From: a virus
Strand: one strand, 5' to 3'
Virus record (IMG/VR): IMGVR_UViG_3300045136_000266
Coordinates: 1 to 23,619 of that record
Length of the DNA stretch: 23,619 nucleotides
The position numbers were made by a program, and so were the translations under genes. The notes beneath the pieces were generated by a model, which did no database searches, was not told the origin of the DNA, and worked only from the letters and a program-made list of their open reading frames with translations. This document shows positions 7,533 to 14,729 of the stretch, one piece after another. Every line of letters starts with the position of its first letter. Position 1 is the first letter of the stretch.

Positions 7533-8342
7533 TTAGGAGAGCGCCTCGAGGTCGAGCGCCAGAAGGTCCGCCTGCAAGCGAAGGACTTCTTCTGGGTCAA
7601 CCGTCGACGCGGTCGCCCGCAGGGCGGCGTCAACTCGGTCGCGGATCCGCAGGAGCGTTGCCCGCCGGGCGGGCGATACCGACCGGCCAGACTCGGCCCG
7701 CTTTGCCGCGACCTGCTCCGTCCGCTCGCACGCCTCGGCGACGGCAGCCAGCGCCGCGTCGAGCTGCTCTTCCAGGCGTAGCCCGCCACGCGTGGCCCCC
7801 GCCTTAACGTGTGTGATCTCGCATGCCTCGTTCGCCGGCTTCATAACCGGAGAGAGCTCATAAAGTCGGACGCGGCGGAGGATCGTTGCTCCGTGGCTCG
7901 CCCGGTCGAGATCCTCATCGGTCGGCGTATAGCTGACGCTATCCCAGTACTTGCGCACGTCATCAAGGTGATCGACAAACTCCCGGGTAAGCGAGCGGAA
8001 CCCGATTGATAGCTTACGGCAGACGCCGGCCTTTATGAGCGTATGACACTCCGCCGCGTGCGGCGTGTCGACAAGCTCGGCGCGGCAGTATAAGCCACGC
8101 TGATCCTCCGCCGCCGCGACCGGTCGCCCGATCGGCTGGTCCCAATTGTGATTAAGCCCGCCGATAAATCCGTCCGCAAGAAATTTCGGCAGATCTTGAG
8201 CGAAGCAGCCCGGAGCGAGGATCTCCCCGTAGCTGTCAACGTTATTCGTTGCGGCAGCGTAGCCCTCGAAGTAGCGGACACCATCGGCTTTCGTATCAGC
8301 CGACTTAATCTCGAAGTTAAGCGTGCGGAGCCGGGTCTTCAT
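7533..8342 (-). CDS. HK97-family prohead protease
   Basis: A 269-residue serine protease (peptidase family U35/S78 type). It has the usual order: FEGYAAATNNVDSYGEIL near the N-terminus, catalytic His65 in GGLNHNWDQPIGR, and Ser112 in RKLSIGFRS. The segment VRLYELSPVMKPANEAC is the usual end of the protease domain. Residues from about 185 to the end are charged and helical (EEQLDAALAAVAEACERTEQ), consistent with a fused scaffold-like tail. It starts at ATG 8340-8342 behind a strong GGGAGGG ribosome binding site. It would cut the delta domain from the capsid protein during prohead maturation. Confidence 0.95.
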   Translation of the reverse strand: MKTRLRTLNFEIKSADTKADGVRYFEGYAAATNNVDSYGEILAPGCFAQDLPKFLADGFIGGLNHNWDQPIGRPVAAAEDQRGLYCRAELVDTPHAAECHTLIKAGVCRKLSIGFRSLTREFVDHLDDVRKYWDSVSYTPTDEDLDRASHGATILRRVRLYELSPVMKPANEACEITHVKAGATRGGLRLEEQLDAALAAVAEACERTEQVAAKRAESGRSVSPARRATLLRIRDRVDAALRATASTVDPEEVLRLQADLLALDLEALS

Positions 8343-8404
8343 GAAGCCCTCCCGTGCGGTAAAACGTAAAACGTGCCCGCGGATCGCTCCGTAGGAGATT
8401 CGTC

Positions 8405-9964
8405 CTAGGCGAGATCGTCTAAGGATAGCTGCTGCGAGAGCGATACAGACGCCTCTTGATTCGCGGCCTTTAGGGCGGCGAGGAGCTTCGCGCGGATCGG
8501 GCCGAGTACGCCGACCTTCGTCTTACCGGAGGCGTTTACCCCGTACTGGCCAGCGAGCGCCTTAAGCTCGCCGAGGTTTAGTCCGGCAACGAGAGCTTTT
8601 AAGGCGGACTCGAGGGCCTCGGCCGTCGTCTTGCCGGCCTCGGCGTCGGCGTGAAGCGCCGAGAGTGCGGCGAACGCGTCAAGGACTTTCTGTAAGTCAA
8701 CGGCGTCCGGATCCGGCGCTTCGGCGAGCGACGGCGGGAGCACAGCCTCGATATAGCCGCGAATCGCCGCTAGAGCGGCTTTCTTCGTCTGATGCGAACC
8801 AAGGTTAAGCCGTTCCGCGAGCAGGATCGCTTCGGCCGTCGTTAGGTTTTTGCCGGCGTAGGCAACCGCCTCTTTGATCCAGAGCTTATCGACCTTGCCG
8901 GCGGCGGCCTGGGCACGCCACTCCGCAATTTTCGCCTCCCATTTGAGGATATTCGCCGGGGCGGACGGCGTATCCGGGGCGTCCGGGATCGCCGGGCCGG
9001 CCGGGGCATCGTCCGAGAGGTCGAGGCCGGGTAGAACCCGAGGCCACGGCTTCGCCGGCTCCGGTATCGGGACCGTTACGCCCTCTGGCGGGACGTAGAC
9101 CTTCCCCGGTTTCGGGTTAACGAGCGTCGGTCCCCAGGCTACCGCCGGCGGGCCGCCGTACTCCGGAAGGAGGATCGGGACGACGCTACACTGACAGTGA
9201 GGGTGAAGCGGCGGAAACCGAACCTGACTATAGTCCGGGTGATCCCCGACAACCGCAAACGCCTGATGCAGTTTTGCCGTCCGGGCCTCGGCGGCAACCA
9301 TCAAACACATCGGGCACGCGTCGGCGGACACAAGCCACTGCCAGCCGGCAACAACCCCTGACTCGATTGCGGATAGCTCCCCGGCGGCGTGAAACGCTCG
9401 AGCGGCCTCGGTCGCGGCGATCCGCCGGGCACGCCAGGTCTCGGCCTCCGTAAAGACCGCCTTCACTCGTCGCGTTAGCTCGCGGACTTCCTCCCCCCGG
9501 CCGACGAGGCCCTCGACTAACTCGCGGCGCAGCCGCTCGAGCGCCTCGTCGATCGCAAGCTGCGTCGTCGCGTTCGTCGAGGCGGCGAAGGTAAAGGCCG
9601 CCTTGGCGATTACGGTTTTTAGATGTGGATCGGTAACGCGCCACTCGTCCGGGTCAAGGCCGATCTTAGCGCGGAGGGTTTTGCCGCCGGCGTCGTAGTA
9701 GGTCGATAAGACCGGTGCGATTGCCCGCGCGGCCGGATCATTGTAGTCAGCGAGCGACGGGAAGGCCGTTGGCGGCGGGATTCCGAGCGATGGGTCCGTG
9801 CCGGCGATCGCGGAGAGGAAATCCTTTTTCTGTTTCGCTGTTAGCTTCCGGAGGACCCGGTAGAGGGCAGCGCCGCCGGGCAGCCCGTAGGTATTTGCCT
9901 CCGTATCCGGGCCGCTAGCGGCCCGATCTGCTGACCGGAGGTCAGCCGCGTCGAGGTCAAGTCG
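8405..9964 (-). CDS. Minor head (SPP1 gp7 / Mu F-like) domain, expressed by -1 frameshift from the portal frame
   Basis: The frame is open from the stop at 10055-10057 down to 8405 but has no ATG, GTG or TTG until a GTG at 9464-9466, which would remove the first 166 residues. The sequence upstream of that GTG is convincing protein (GLPGGAALYRVLRKLTAKQ, then a helix AIDEALERLRRELVEG), so the gene probably begins by frameshift from the portal at 9964-9970. The core of the gp7/Mu F fold follows: FTEAETWRARRIAATEAARA and the zinc-type motif CPMC...HPHCQC (Cys51, Cys54, His90, Cys91, Cys93 counted from the GTG). The C-terminus holds a Pro-rich linker and two SAP/Rho_N-like helix pairs (LNLGSHQTKKAALAAI and YGVNASGKTKVGVL). 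Coordinates given are those of the shifted part, 519 residues. Confidence 0.8.
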   Translation of the reverse strand, partial: RLDLDAADLRSADRAASGPDTEANTYGLPGGAALYRVLRKLTAKQKKDFLSAIAGTDPSLGIPPPTAFPSLADYNDPAARAIAPVLSTYYDAGGKTLRAKIGLDPDEWRVTDPHLKTVIAKAAFTFAASTNATTQLAIDEALERLRRELVEGLVGRGEEVRELTRRVKAVFTEAETWRARRIAATEAARAFHAAGELSAIESGVVAGWQWLVSADACPMCLMVAAEARTAKLHQAFAVVGDHPDYSQVRFPPLHPHCQCSVVPILLPEYGGPPAVAWGPTLVNPKPGKVYVPPEGVTVPIPEPAKPWPRVLPGLDLSDDAPAGPAIPDAPDTPSAPANILKWEAKIAEWRAQAAAGKVDKLWIKEAVAYAGKNLTTAEAILLAERLNLGSHQTKKAALAAIRGYIEAVLPPSLAEAPDPDAVDLQKVLDAFAALSALHADAEAGKTTAEALESALKALVAGLNLGELKALAGQYGVNASGKTKVGVLGPIRAKLLAALKAANQEASVSLSQQLSLDDLA

Positions 9965-11418
9965 AAAGGGTCGCGGGCGGCCTCCCGGCCGCCCGGGTAA
10001 GTGACGACAATCGCCGCTCGCAGGCCGTCGCCTGCGGACGCGACGCTTACCGGATCAGAGGCGGCGGTAGATGCCTGGTGGGCAGCCGCGCTGGCCTGAT
10101 CGTAGTAGATTTCGTCTTCCGGGCCGGCCTCCTGCCCGATCAGCCGACGGTACTCTGCTCGCTTAATGCCCTTATAGACCGCGTAGGCCTTACCGGCCCG
10201 ATCCCAGACGGCATCCTGAGCGTCCGCAAGGCAGGCAACTCCGTCGTAGCAAAACCGGAACCGATGCCCTTTCGGCGGCATACCGGGCCGCCCGGTTAAG
10301 TGTCGGGTCAGAGCGGCAGCGAGCGACTTCTGTAGCGGTATAAGCAGTTCGTCATAAAGTCCACGCCGCGCCGCCTCCATATTGGCGTAGGTCTTATGGT
10401 CGGCGCCGGAGGATAGGCCGGCGATCATCGGGTTAACGCCGGTTAGCGCACAGACCTGATCTTCGAGCCGGGCCGGAATCCGGTCAAGCGCAAGCTGCTC
10501 TGGTGAGAAGCCGACCGGAGTAACGGATACCGGGTACGTCGGGACAAACGGCTTGCCGCGATTTTCGCCACCAAGCTGCTCGATCCAGGTCGCTTTAAGG
10601 CTACGTGCCTGATCGCCAGCGATACCGAGCGATTGTGCGGACCCAGCCGGCGCGATGATAACGGACGGAACGCCGGCGTTCCGAAGGATCTGAGCGACGA
10701 AGCCGTCCGCCTCATTTAGGCCGCAGAGGACGCGGGCGGCGGCGGCTTTATACGCCGAGAGGCCCTTCCGCGGGTTGCGCGGATCGAGCTTCCCCCATCG
10801 CCAGTGAAGAACTGACTCCGGCGGAAGTACGTATTCCCGCCCGTTGACACGGTAAAGGTAGCCGCCGACGAACTGCGTACCGGATCGGTCCCAGACCGGC
10901 TCAATCATCCAGTTTGGGCACCACCAGTGCTCGACGGGTACGCCTGCTTCGGAAGTGATCAGCAGTGAGTAGGCGTTGCCGTCAAGGACAGCGAAGGTGG
11001 CCATCGCCGCTGACCAGGTGTAGTAGTCGTAGCCGGGATTCGGCCCGGCCTTAAAGAGCATCGCTCCGGGGTCGCCTTCGATCGGGACCTCTTCAGACTC
11101 TGACCTAGCGGGACCGACGACCTGCAGGTCCGGCTCCGGGAAGTTGGCCTCGATAACACGGAGGACGGCGGCTGTCGCCGTATTACGCCACGGATCGCCC
11201 GCCTCAGCCTCATAGTTAAAGTCCGCCCCCGGGGAAAGGCCGAGGATGTCGCTAAGCATAGCGCGGGCGTCGCCGAGGCCGTACGACCCGCTGCCGTCAT
11301 GAAACGCAGCCGGGACACTAATCCCGGCGCCAGGTGCGGCTTTAGCGCCAAACGTTGCGGCGATCCAGTCGCGGGCGGCGGCGTCGTCGAGGCGGTCGGC
11401 GGGAGAACGTCTCGGCAC
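9841..11418 (-). CDS. Portal protein (HK97 family)
   Basis: The zero-frame product is 525 residues, starting at GTG 11416-11418 with AAGAAGGG 7 nt upstream. It carries the usual portal features: YDYYTWSAAMATFAVLDGNAYSLL, then HWWCPNWMIEPVWDRSG, YLYRVNGREYVLPPESVLHWRWG (the strand before the crown and stem), GLSAYKAAAARVL, and a C-terminal DQVCALTGVNPMIAG with TYANMEAARRGLYDELLIPLQKSL. The twelve subunits would form the DNA entry vertex. After residue 485 the zero-frame tail (DLTSTRLTSGQQIG onward, 40 residues) looks unlike folded protein, while the -1 frame continues into the minor head domain. See the frameshift signal at 9908-9986. Confidence 0.92.
   Translation of the reverse strand: MPRRSPADRLDDAAARDWIAATFGAKAAPGAGISVPAAFHDGSGSYGLGDARAMLSDILGLSPGADFNYEAEAGDPWRNTATAAVLRVIEANFPEPDLQVVGPARSESEEVPIEGDPGAMLFKAGPNPGYDYYTWSAAMATFAVLDGNAYSLLITSEAGVPVEHWWCPNWMIEPVWDRSGTQFVGGYLYRVNGREYVLPPESVLHWRWGKLDPRNPRKGLSAYKAAAARVLCGLNEADGFVAQILRNAGVPSVIIAPAGSAQSLGIAGDQARSLKATWIEQLGGENRGKPFVPTYPVSVTPVGFSPEQLALDRIPARLEDQVCALTGVNPMIAGLSSGADHKTYANMEAARRGLYDELLIPLQKSLAAALTRHLTGRPGMPPKGHRFRFCYDGVACLADAQDAVWDRAGKAYAVYKGIKRAEYRRLIGQEAGPEDEIYYDQASAAAHQASTAASDPVSVASAGDGLRAAIVVTYPGGREAARDPFDLTSTRLTSGQQIGPLAARIRRQIPTGCPAALPSTGSSGS
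9908..9986 (-). other. Programmed -1 ribosomal frameshift signal, portal to minor head
   Basis: Reading the minus strand: GGGAGG (9986-9981) acts as an internal SD-like element. After 10 nt comes the slippery heptamer CCCTTTC (9970-9964). It lies in the portal frame as C CCT TTC (codons 484-485), which is the X XXY YYZ phase. After 17 nt follows a perfect 7-bp hairpin GCTGACC-TCC-GGTCAGC (9946-9930), and then an 18-nt perfect palindrome centred on CTAG (9925-9908). A -1 slip moves ribosomes exactly into the minor-head frame, giving 485 + 519 = 1004 residues. The 17-nt gap to the hairpin is longer than in well-known bacterial sites, so efficiency is uncertain. Confidence 0.7.
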
Positions 11419-11431
11419 AACGAAACCCTTC

Positions 11432-12982
11432 TTAGTAGACGGTCATCTCGAAGCCGCCGAAGCGGTCGAGCCAGCCGCAGGCGTTTGCCCAGGCCATAAC
11501 GCGGTCATCGTGATGCCCGGGCGGCGCGGACGCCTTGCCCGTCTCATCTACGCGGAAGACCTGCATTTCGTCGATCGTCGCCTGGCTCCGGATCGCCAAG
11601 CGGCCGTCGCGAAGCCGGGCCGCGAGCGCGGCGATCGCCTCCGGGCGCGTCGCTGGCGTCGTCGCCCAGCCGGGTGTCCCATCATGACCGGCTAAGAGGA
11701 CCACCCCGCCGCGGTGACGGAGGCCGAGGAGGACCGCGTGCCCGTGGTTATTGCGCTCGACTAAGACGGGCACGCGGTAGACTTGAGCGATCGTCCAGAG
11801 CCGGGCCGCGAACTCATCCGGCTCCCAGCGGCCAGAGAGCGTTCCCCACTCGGTGCCGTCGGCGTCAAGTAGTACGGCGACGGAGTAGTCCGGGTCAACC
11901 GTACGCCCCCGCTCGGCCTGGCGGCCCTCGGCCGGATCGGCCGAAATAAACGCCCGGACGCGCCGCTCGGCTAGCTCGGCAGGGGTGGCGTAGAGGGCTA
12001 GCGAACCGTCAGCGATCATCTCCCGCAGATTGACGGGGGCTATATCCTCAGCGATCGGCCCTCGGACGTTAGCCGCCTGGGCGCTAACCCAGGAGTACGG
12101 GAACCGAGAGCGCCCGGAGGCAACGAACGCCTCGGTCGGATTGGCCGGATACTCCTGCGGGACGAGTGCCGGGTCGTGAGCCTCGGCGAGGACCCGGGCG
12201 TACCAGTCGGCGTCGCGGCCCGGTCGCGACCACCAGGGCAGAAACGCAGTCGCGAAGCCGTTCGTGCCGGCGACTGCTTTCGTCCACTGCGCGTGAAAAA
12301 AGCCACCGATCCCGTTTGCGGTCGAGAAGATGACGATCCTCCCCCCGTGATCGATCGTCGGCTTCGCCGCGTTATAGAGTTCGCCCGCGTATTCGGCAAA
12401 GGCGGCCTCGTCGAAGAGGATTAAGCTTGCCGTAAAAGACCGCCCGGCGCTACGCGTTGCCGGAAGGGAGCGGATCCGCGACCCGTTCGCAAGGCCAAAC
12501 TCGTTAATCGTCGCTTTATCGCGTCCCGGCCGGTGCGGCGCGACGGCCTGGATCCAGCCCGGCAGGCGGTCGTAGATAAAGCGAGCGCGGCGGAGTAGCT
12601 CGTCCGCCTCGAGTTGACCTTTCGAGAAAACTAGAATTAGCCGCCCGGGGCGGAAGACGGCCAGCCAGACGGCGTAGGCAACCGCTAGCCAGGAGATTCC
12701 GAGCTGGCGTGCCTTAAGGACGATTACGCGGTCCGACGCGTCGAACGTCGCTAGCACGCTTCTCTGGCCGTCCCAAAGCCGAAACGGCAGTTCCGAGCCG
12801 TCGCCCTGAGTATCCTGAATACGTACGTGCGTGTCAATAAAGTAGGCCGGGTCCGCCGCGCAGCGGTCAAGCTCCGAGCGGGTCCGGTCGCGGTCTTCTT
12901 CGCCGCGGGCAATCCGGCGGCGGGTTAGCTCCGCGCACGCACGGAGGGCTAGCGGGGCAGAGTAGCGAACCTTACGCGTCAC
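11432..12982 (-). CDS. terL: Terminase large subunit
   Basis: A 516-residue DNA-packaging motor with both expected domains. ATPase: adenine/Q region LWDGQRSVL near 70, Walker A-type loop LKARQLGISW (about 89-98), Walker B LILFDEA (187-193) and a coupling motif IFSTANG (218-224). Nuclease (RNase H fold): Asp349 in FISADPAEG, Glu409 in VLVERNNHG and Asp492-Asp493 in HHDDRVMAWA. It starts at GTG 12980-12982 with GGGAGG just upstream. It lies between the small terminase and the portal, as expected. It cuts and pumps phage DNA at the portal vertex. Confidence 0.95.
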   Translation of the reverse strand: MTRKVRYSAPLALRACAELTRRRIARGEEDRDRTRSELDRCAADPAYFIDTHVRIQDTQGDGSELPFRLWDGQRSVLATFDASDRVIVLKARQLGISWLAVAYAVWLAVFRPGRLILVFSKGQLEADELLRRARFIYDRLPGWIQAVAPHRPGRDKATINEFGLANGSRIRSLPATRSAGRSFTASLILFDEAAFAEYAGELYNAAKPTIDHGGRIVIFSTANGIGGFFHAQWTKAVAGTNGFATAFLPWWSRPGRDADWYARVLAEAHDPALVPQEYPANPTEAFVASGRSRFPYSWVSAQAANVRGPIAEDIAPVNLREMIADGSLALYATPAELAERRVRAFISADPAEGRQAERGRTVDPDYSVAVLLDADGTEWGTLSGRWEPDEFAARLWTIAQVYRVPVLVERNNHGHAVLLGLRHRGGVVLLAGHDGTPGWATTPATRPEAIAALAARLRDGRLAIRSQATIDEMQVFRVDETGKASAPPGHHDDRVMAWANACGWLDRFGGFEMTVY

Positions 12983-12994
12983 GGGGCCTCCCGG

Positions 12995-13573
12995 TCAGGC
13001 GCCCGGAGTCTCAGCTATAGCGGTAGCGATATCGGCCAACGTCTCATCGGGGAGCGTTGATAGGTCTGACGCGGCGGCGTCGAGCACGCCGGCCTTAATC
13101 GCCGCGGCGGTTTCGACCGCCGCGACCGCGTCCCGGAACGTCCAGCGGGCTGGCTCAAGGGTAATACGAACCGGGCCGTCCGGCCCGTCCGTCGTCTTCG
13201 TTACACGTTCAAGCGGGCGGGCAATCATCTCCCGCGCCCGCCGCTCGAGGAGGTCGCCTAGCTCGTAGTGCCGTTCGAGCGTCTCTTGCCGTCGCCGCTC
13301 CCAGAGCGCGGCTTTACGGGCGGCCTCTCGGTCTCGGGCCGCCTGAAGGTAAGCGTCGTAGGCCCTCGCCCGCTCGACCCACTTCCACCGTGCAGAGAGT
13401 TTACAATAGTGTGCGGGGTGCCAGCGTGGCAGCCCCTCGGGTAGCGGAGGGCCGAGGTGCGGGTCGGCCATCCGCTCGACGCAACGGCGGTGCGGTGGCT
13501 GCTCAAGATAGACGCGAAACGCCGCGTAGGCCGTCTCAGGCTCCCTCGGCAGTCGTTCCCAGGGCCGCGCCAT
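12995..13573 (-). CDS. terS: Terminase small subunit-like DNA-recognition protein
   Basis: A 192-residue protein. I chose ATG 13571-13573, which overlaps the preceding TAA as TAATG; the longer in-frame version adds an Arg/Pro-rich stretch that lies inside the previous gene. The start, MARPWERLPREPETAYAAFRVYL, and the segment LSARWKWVERARAYDAYL, are typical of small terminases that carry a WxRLPxEP opening followed by a helix-turn-helix unit ending in a WxxRARAYD motif. A long charged helix (about 85-135) would form the oligomer core. It would bind the packaging site and hand DNA to TerL, whose gene follows after 12 bp. Confidence 0.75.
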   Translation of the reverse strand: MARPWERLPREPETAYAAFRVYLEQPPHRRCVERMADPHLGPPLPEGLPRWHPAHYCKLSARWKWVERARAYDAYLQAARDREAARKAALWERRRQETLERHYELGDLLERRAREMIARPLERVTKTTDGPDGPVRITLEPARWTFRDAVAAVETAAAIKAGVLDAAASDLSTLPDETLADIATAIAETPGA

Positions 13574-14064
13574 TAGTCGTCCTCGTCGTCCCCGCTCCGG
13601 TCGGCCGACCGAGTGGCGGCGTCGATTGCTTCCTCGGCGTCTTCGAGGTCCGGGTCGAGTTCGTCGGCTAGCTCGCGGAGGCGGTCGCACGCCTCGCCGA
13701 GAGCTTCGCGCCTCGCCGCGTTATAGGTCTCGCTGTAGGTTAGCTCGGCTGCCGCCGCTGCCGCGGCGAACCGCGCTTTAAGGTCATCGATCTCGGCGGC
13801 CGCCCCCCGTTTTGTCGCTGCGAGACGGGCGCGGTAGTCCTCGACCGCGGCGGCAAAACGCTGGTTATCAGCGCGGGCTGCCTGAAGGGCGACGAGGGCC
13901 TCGTCCCGCTCGGCGCTCGCTGCCCGCGCTGCCGTTACGGCGGCGTGCTCCCGGTCCTTAGCCCGACAAAGCTGCCCGCGTAGGTCTTTAATGACCCGGC
14001 CGTAAGTAATAACGAGCAGGGCAAGCGGTATGCCGACCCCGAGAGTAAGGACGGTAGAAAGCAT
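13573..14064 (-). CDS. Membrane-anchored coiled-coil protein (possible inner spanin)
   Basis: A 163-residue protein with one N-terminal membrane segment (about 5-21, TVLTLGVGIPLALLVITYG) followed by a long Ala/Glu/Arg-rich coiled coil (about 28-150) and an acidic end (SADRSGDDEDD). The ATG (14062-14064) overlaps the previous stop as TGATG. One anchor plus a long coiled coil next to a holin-like gene is the layout of an Rz-type inner spanin, but the sequence alone cannot prove this, and no outer spanin was found. A packaging or scaffold role is also possible as the terminase genes follow. Confidence 0.72.
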   Translation of the reverse strand: MLSTVLTLGVGIPLALLVITYGRVIKDLRGQLCRAKDREHAAVTAARAASAERDEALVALQAARADNQRFAAAVEDYRARLAATKRGAAAEIDDLKARFAAAAAAAELTYSETYNAARREALGEACDRLRELADELDPDLEDAEEAIDAATRSADRSGDDEDD

Positions 14065-14303
14065 CAGGTGCGCTCCTGAGCGGACAGGCGGGTATATACG
14101 GCTAGACGGGGCCTCACGGGAGCGGGATGACGGACCGCTCGCTCGTCACGTTCGATCGTAAACTTTCGGGGCGCGTCGTCGAAGACTAGGTCGGCCTGGC
14201 GCGGGTCGATCTGAATCTTTTGCACGCGGATACGCAGGCGATCGCCGCTTGCCTCGTGAGTGATCGTTAGCCAGTCGCCGTCTTTTCGCTTAAGGACGAG
14301 CAT
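14064..14303 (-). CDS. CsrA-like RNA-binding regulator
   Basis: A 79-residue protein beginning MLVLKRKDGDWLTITHEASG. The opening MLVLxRK-G-x-L-x-I matches the first strand of CsrA/RsmA, and residues about 38-54 (ADLVFDDAPRKFTIERDE) match the end of the CsrA core, where the usual sequence is close to VRIGVNAPKEVSVHREE. Known RNA contacts of CsrA lie in strand 1 (Leu4, Arg6, Arg7) and strand 5 (Val42, Arg44); here the matching places read L4-K5-R6-K7 and I50-E51-R52. A 25-residue basic tail follows. CsrA dimers bind GGA motifs in mRNA leaders. This copy is divergent and could act on host or phage mRNA. Confidence 0.7.
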   Translation of the reverse strand: MLVLKRKDGDWLTITHEASGDRLRIRVQKIQIDPRQADLVFDDAPRKFTIERDERAVRHPAPVRPRLAVYTRLSAQERT

Positions 14304-14334
14304 CGCGAGGTCCTAAAAGATCGTCAAAGCGTAG

Positions 14335-14550
14335 TTAGTTGCGGAGCGACTCGACGACGCGAGCGATCGCGTCAGCAAGTTCCGGAGTAAACTTCCGGAT
14401 CGCGTTTGCTGCGACCGATAGGGCGGCCGCCACGACGACGGCGTAAGGGCCGAAGTCGGTTTGCGAGATGCTTTGCAGTACCACTGTCAAAAAGGCGCCG
14501 ACGGCTGCAAGGCCCGCGCCTTTAAGGATCGATACAAGTTTTTCGGTCAC
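14335..14550 (-). CDS. Holin-like small membrane protein
   Basis: A 71-residue protein. I chose GTG 14548-14550 because a consensus GGAGG (14561-14557) lies 6 nt upstream; an in-frame TTG 11 codons earlier has no SD. Two hydrophobic stretches are seen, about residues 12-27 (AGLAAVGAFLTVVLQS) and 36-51 (YAVVVAAALSVAANAI), followed by a charged end (KFTPELADAIARVVESLRN). Size and layout fit a class II-type holin. It is the first gene after the minus-strand promoter near 14614-14641, so it leads the packaging/head operon. No endolysin was found in the window. Confidence 0.7.
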   Translation of the reverse strand: MTEKLVSILKGAGLAAVGAFLTVVLQSISQTDFGPYAVVVAAALSVAANAIRKFTPELADAIARVVESLRN

Positions 14551-14556
14551 GAAAAG

Positions 14557-14561
14557 CCTCC
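14557..14561 (-). promoter_or_regulatory. Ribosome binding site that fixes the holin start
   Basis: GGAGG on the minus strand, 6 nt before the GTG at 14550 and preceded by a run of eight Ts. This supports a 71-residue holin rather than the longer TTG-started version. Confidence 0.75.
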
Positions 14562-14593
14562 AAAAAAAATCCCGATCTAGCAAGAAAACAGGC

Positions 14594-14621
14594 TGGACAT
14601 TGTACCTTCATGCAGTATAAT
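14594..14621 (+). promoter_or_regulatory. Sigma70-type promoter for the plus-strand island
   Basis: TGGACA (14594-14599; 5 of 6 to the -35 consensus), a 16-bp spacer, and a perfect TATAAT (14616-14621). This predicts a start of transcription near 14628 and a leader of about 100 nt before the first plus-strand gene. It is the best promoter match noticed in the window. Confidence 0.65.
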
Positions 14622-14641
14622 TCTAGTGTACCGGCGGCCAA
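14614..14641 (-). promoter_or_regulatory. Opposing promoter for the lysis/packaging operon
   Basis: On the minus strand: TTGGCC (14641-14636; 4 of 6), 16-bp spacer, TATACT (14619-14614; 5 of 6). It predicts transcription towards the holin gene. Its -10 box overlaps the -10 box of the plus-strand promoter, so the two should compete for RNA polymerase. Confidence 0.45.
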
Positions 14642-14680
14642 CAGGGCGGGCCGGACGAACCAGGAGTAAGCTCGACCTGC

Positions 14681-14701
14681 GGCCGGTCGCGGTGGCCGGC
14701 C
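14681..14701 (+). repeat. Leader hairpin, copy 1
   Basis: Arms GGCCGGTCGC and GTGGCCGGCC around a single G, 28 nt before the first plus-strand start codon. It differs from copy 2 (15051-15071) at two bases. Both changes turn A-U pairs into G-U pairs, so the RNA hairpin is kept on the plus-strand transcript. Confidence 0.7.
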
Positions 14702-14716
14702 ACATTATCCCTGCCT

Positions 14717-14722
14717 AGGAGG
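14717..14722 (+). promoter_or_regulatory. Consensus ribosome binding site
   Basis: AGGAGG, 7 nt before the ATG at 14730. A full consensus site here is strong support for a real plus-strand gene in an otherwise minus-strand region. Confidence 0.85.
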
Positions 14723-14729
14723 AACTAAG

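Noticed and set aside
8405-9466. Minor head protein as an independent gene starting at GTG 9464-9466
   Set aside because: There is no good SD, and 166 residues of convincing protein upstream would be lost; the frameshift model explains the open frame better. It could still be a minor secondary product.
14600-14621. TTGTAC as the -35 box for the plus-strand promoter
   Set aside because: The spacer would be only 10 bp; TGGACA with 16 bp is the better fit.
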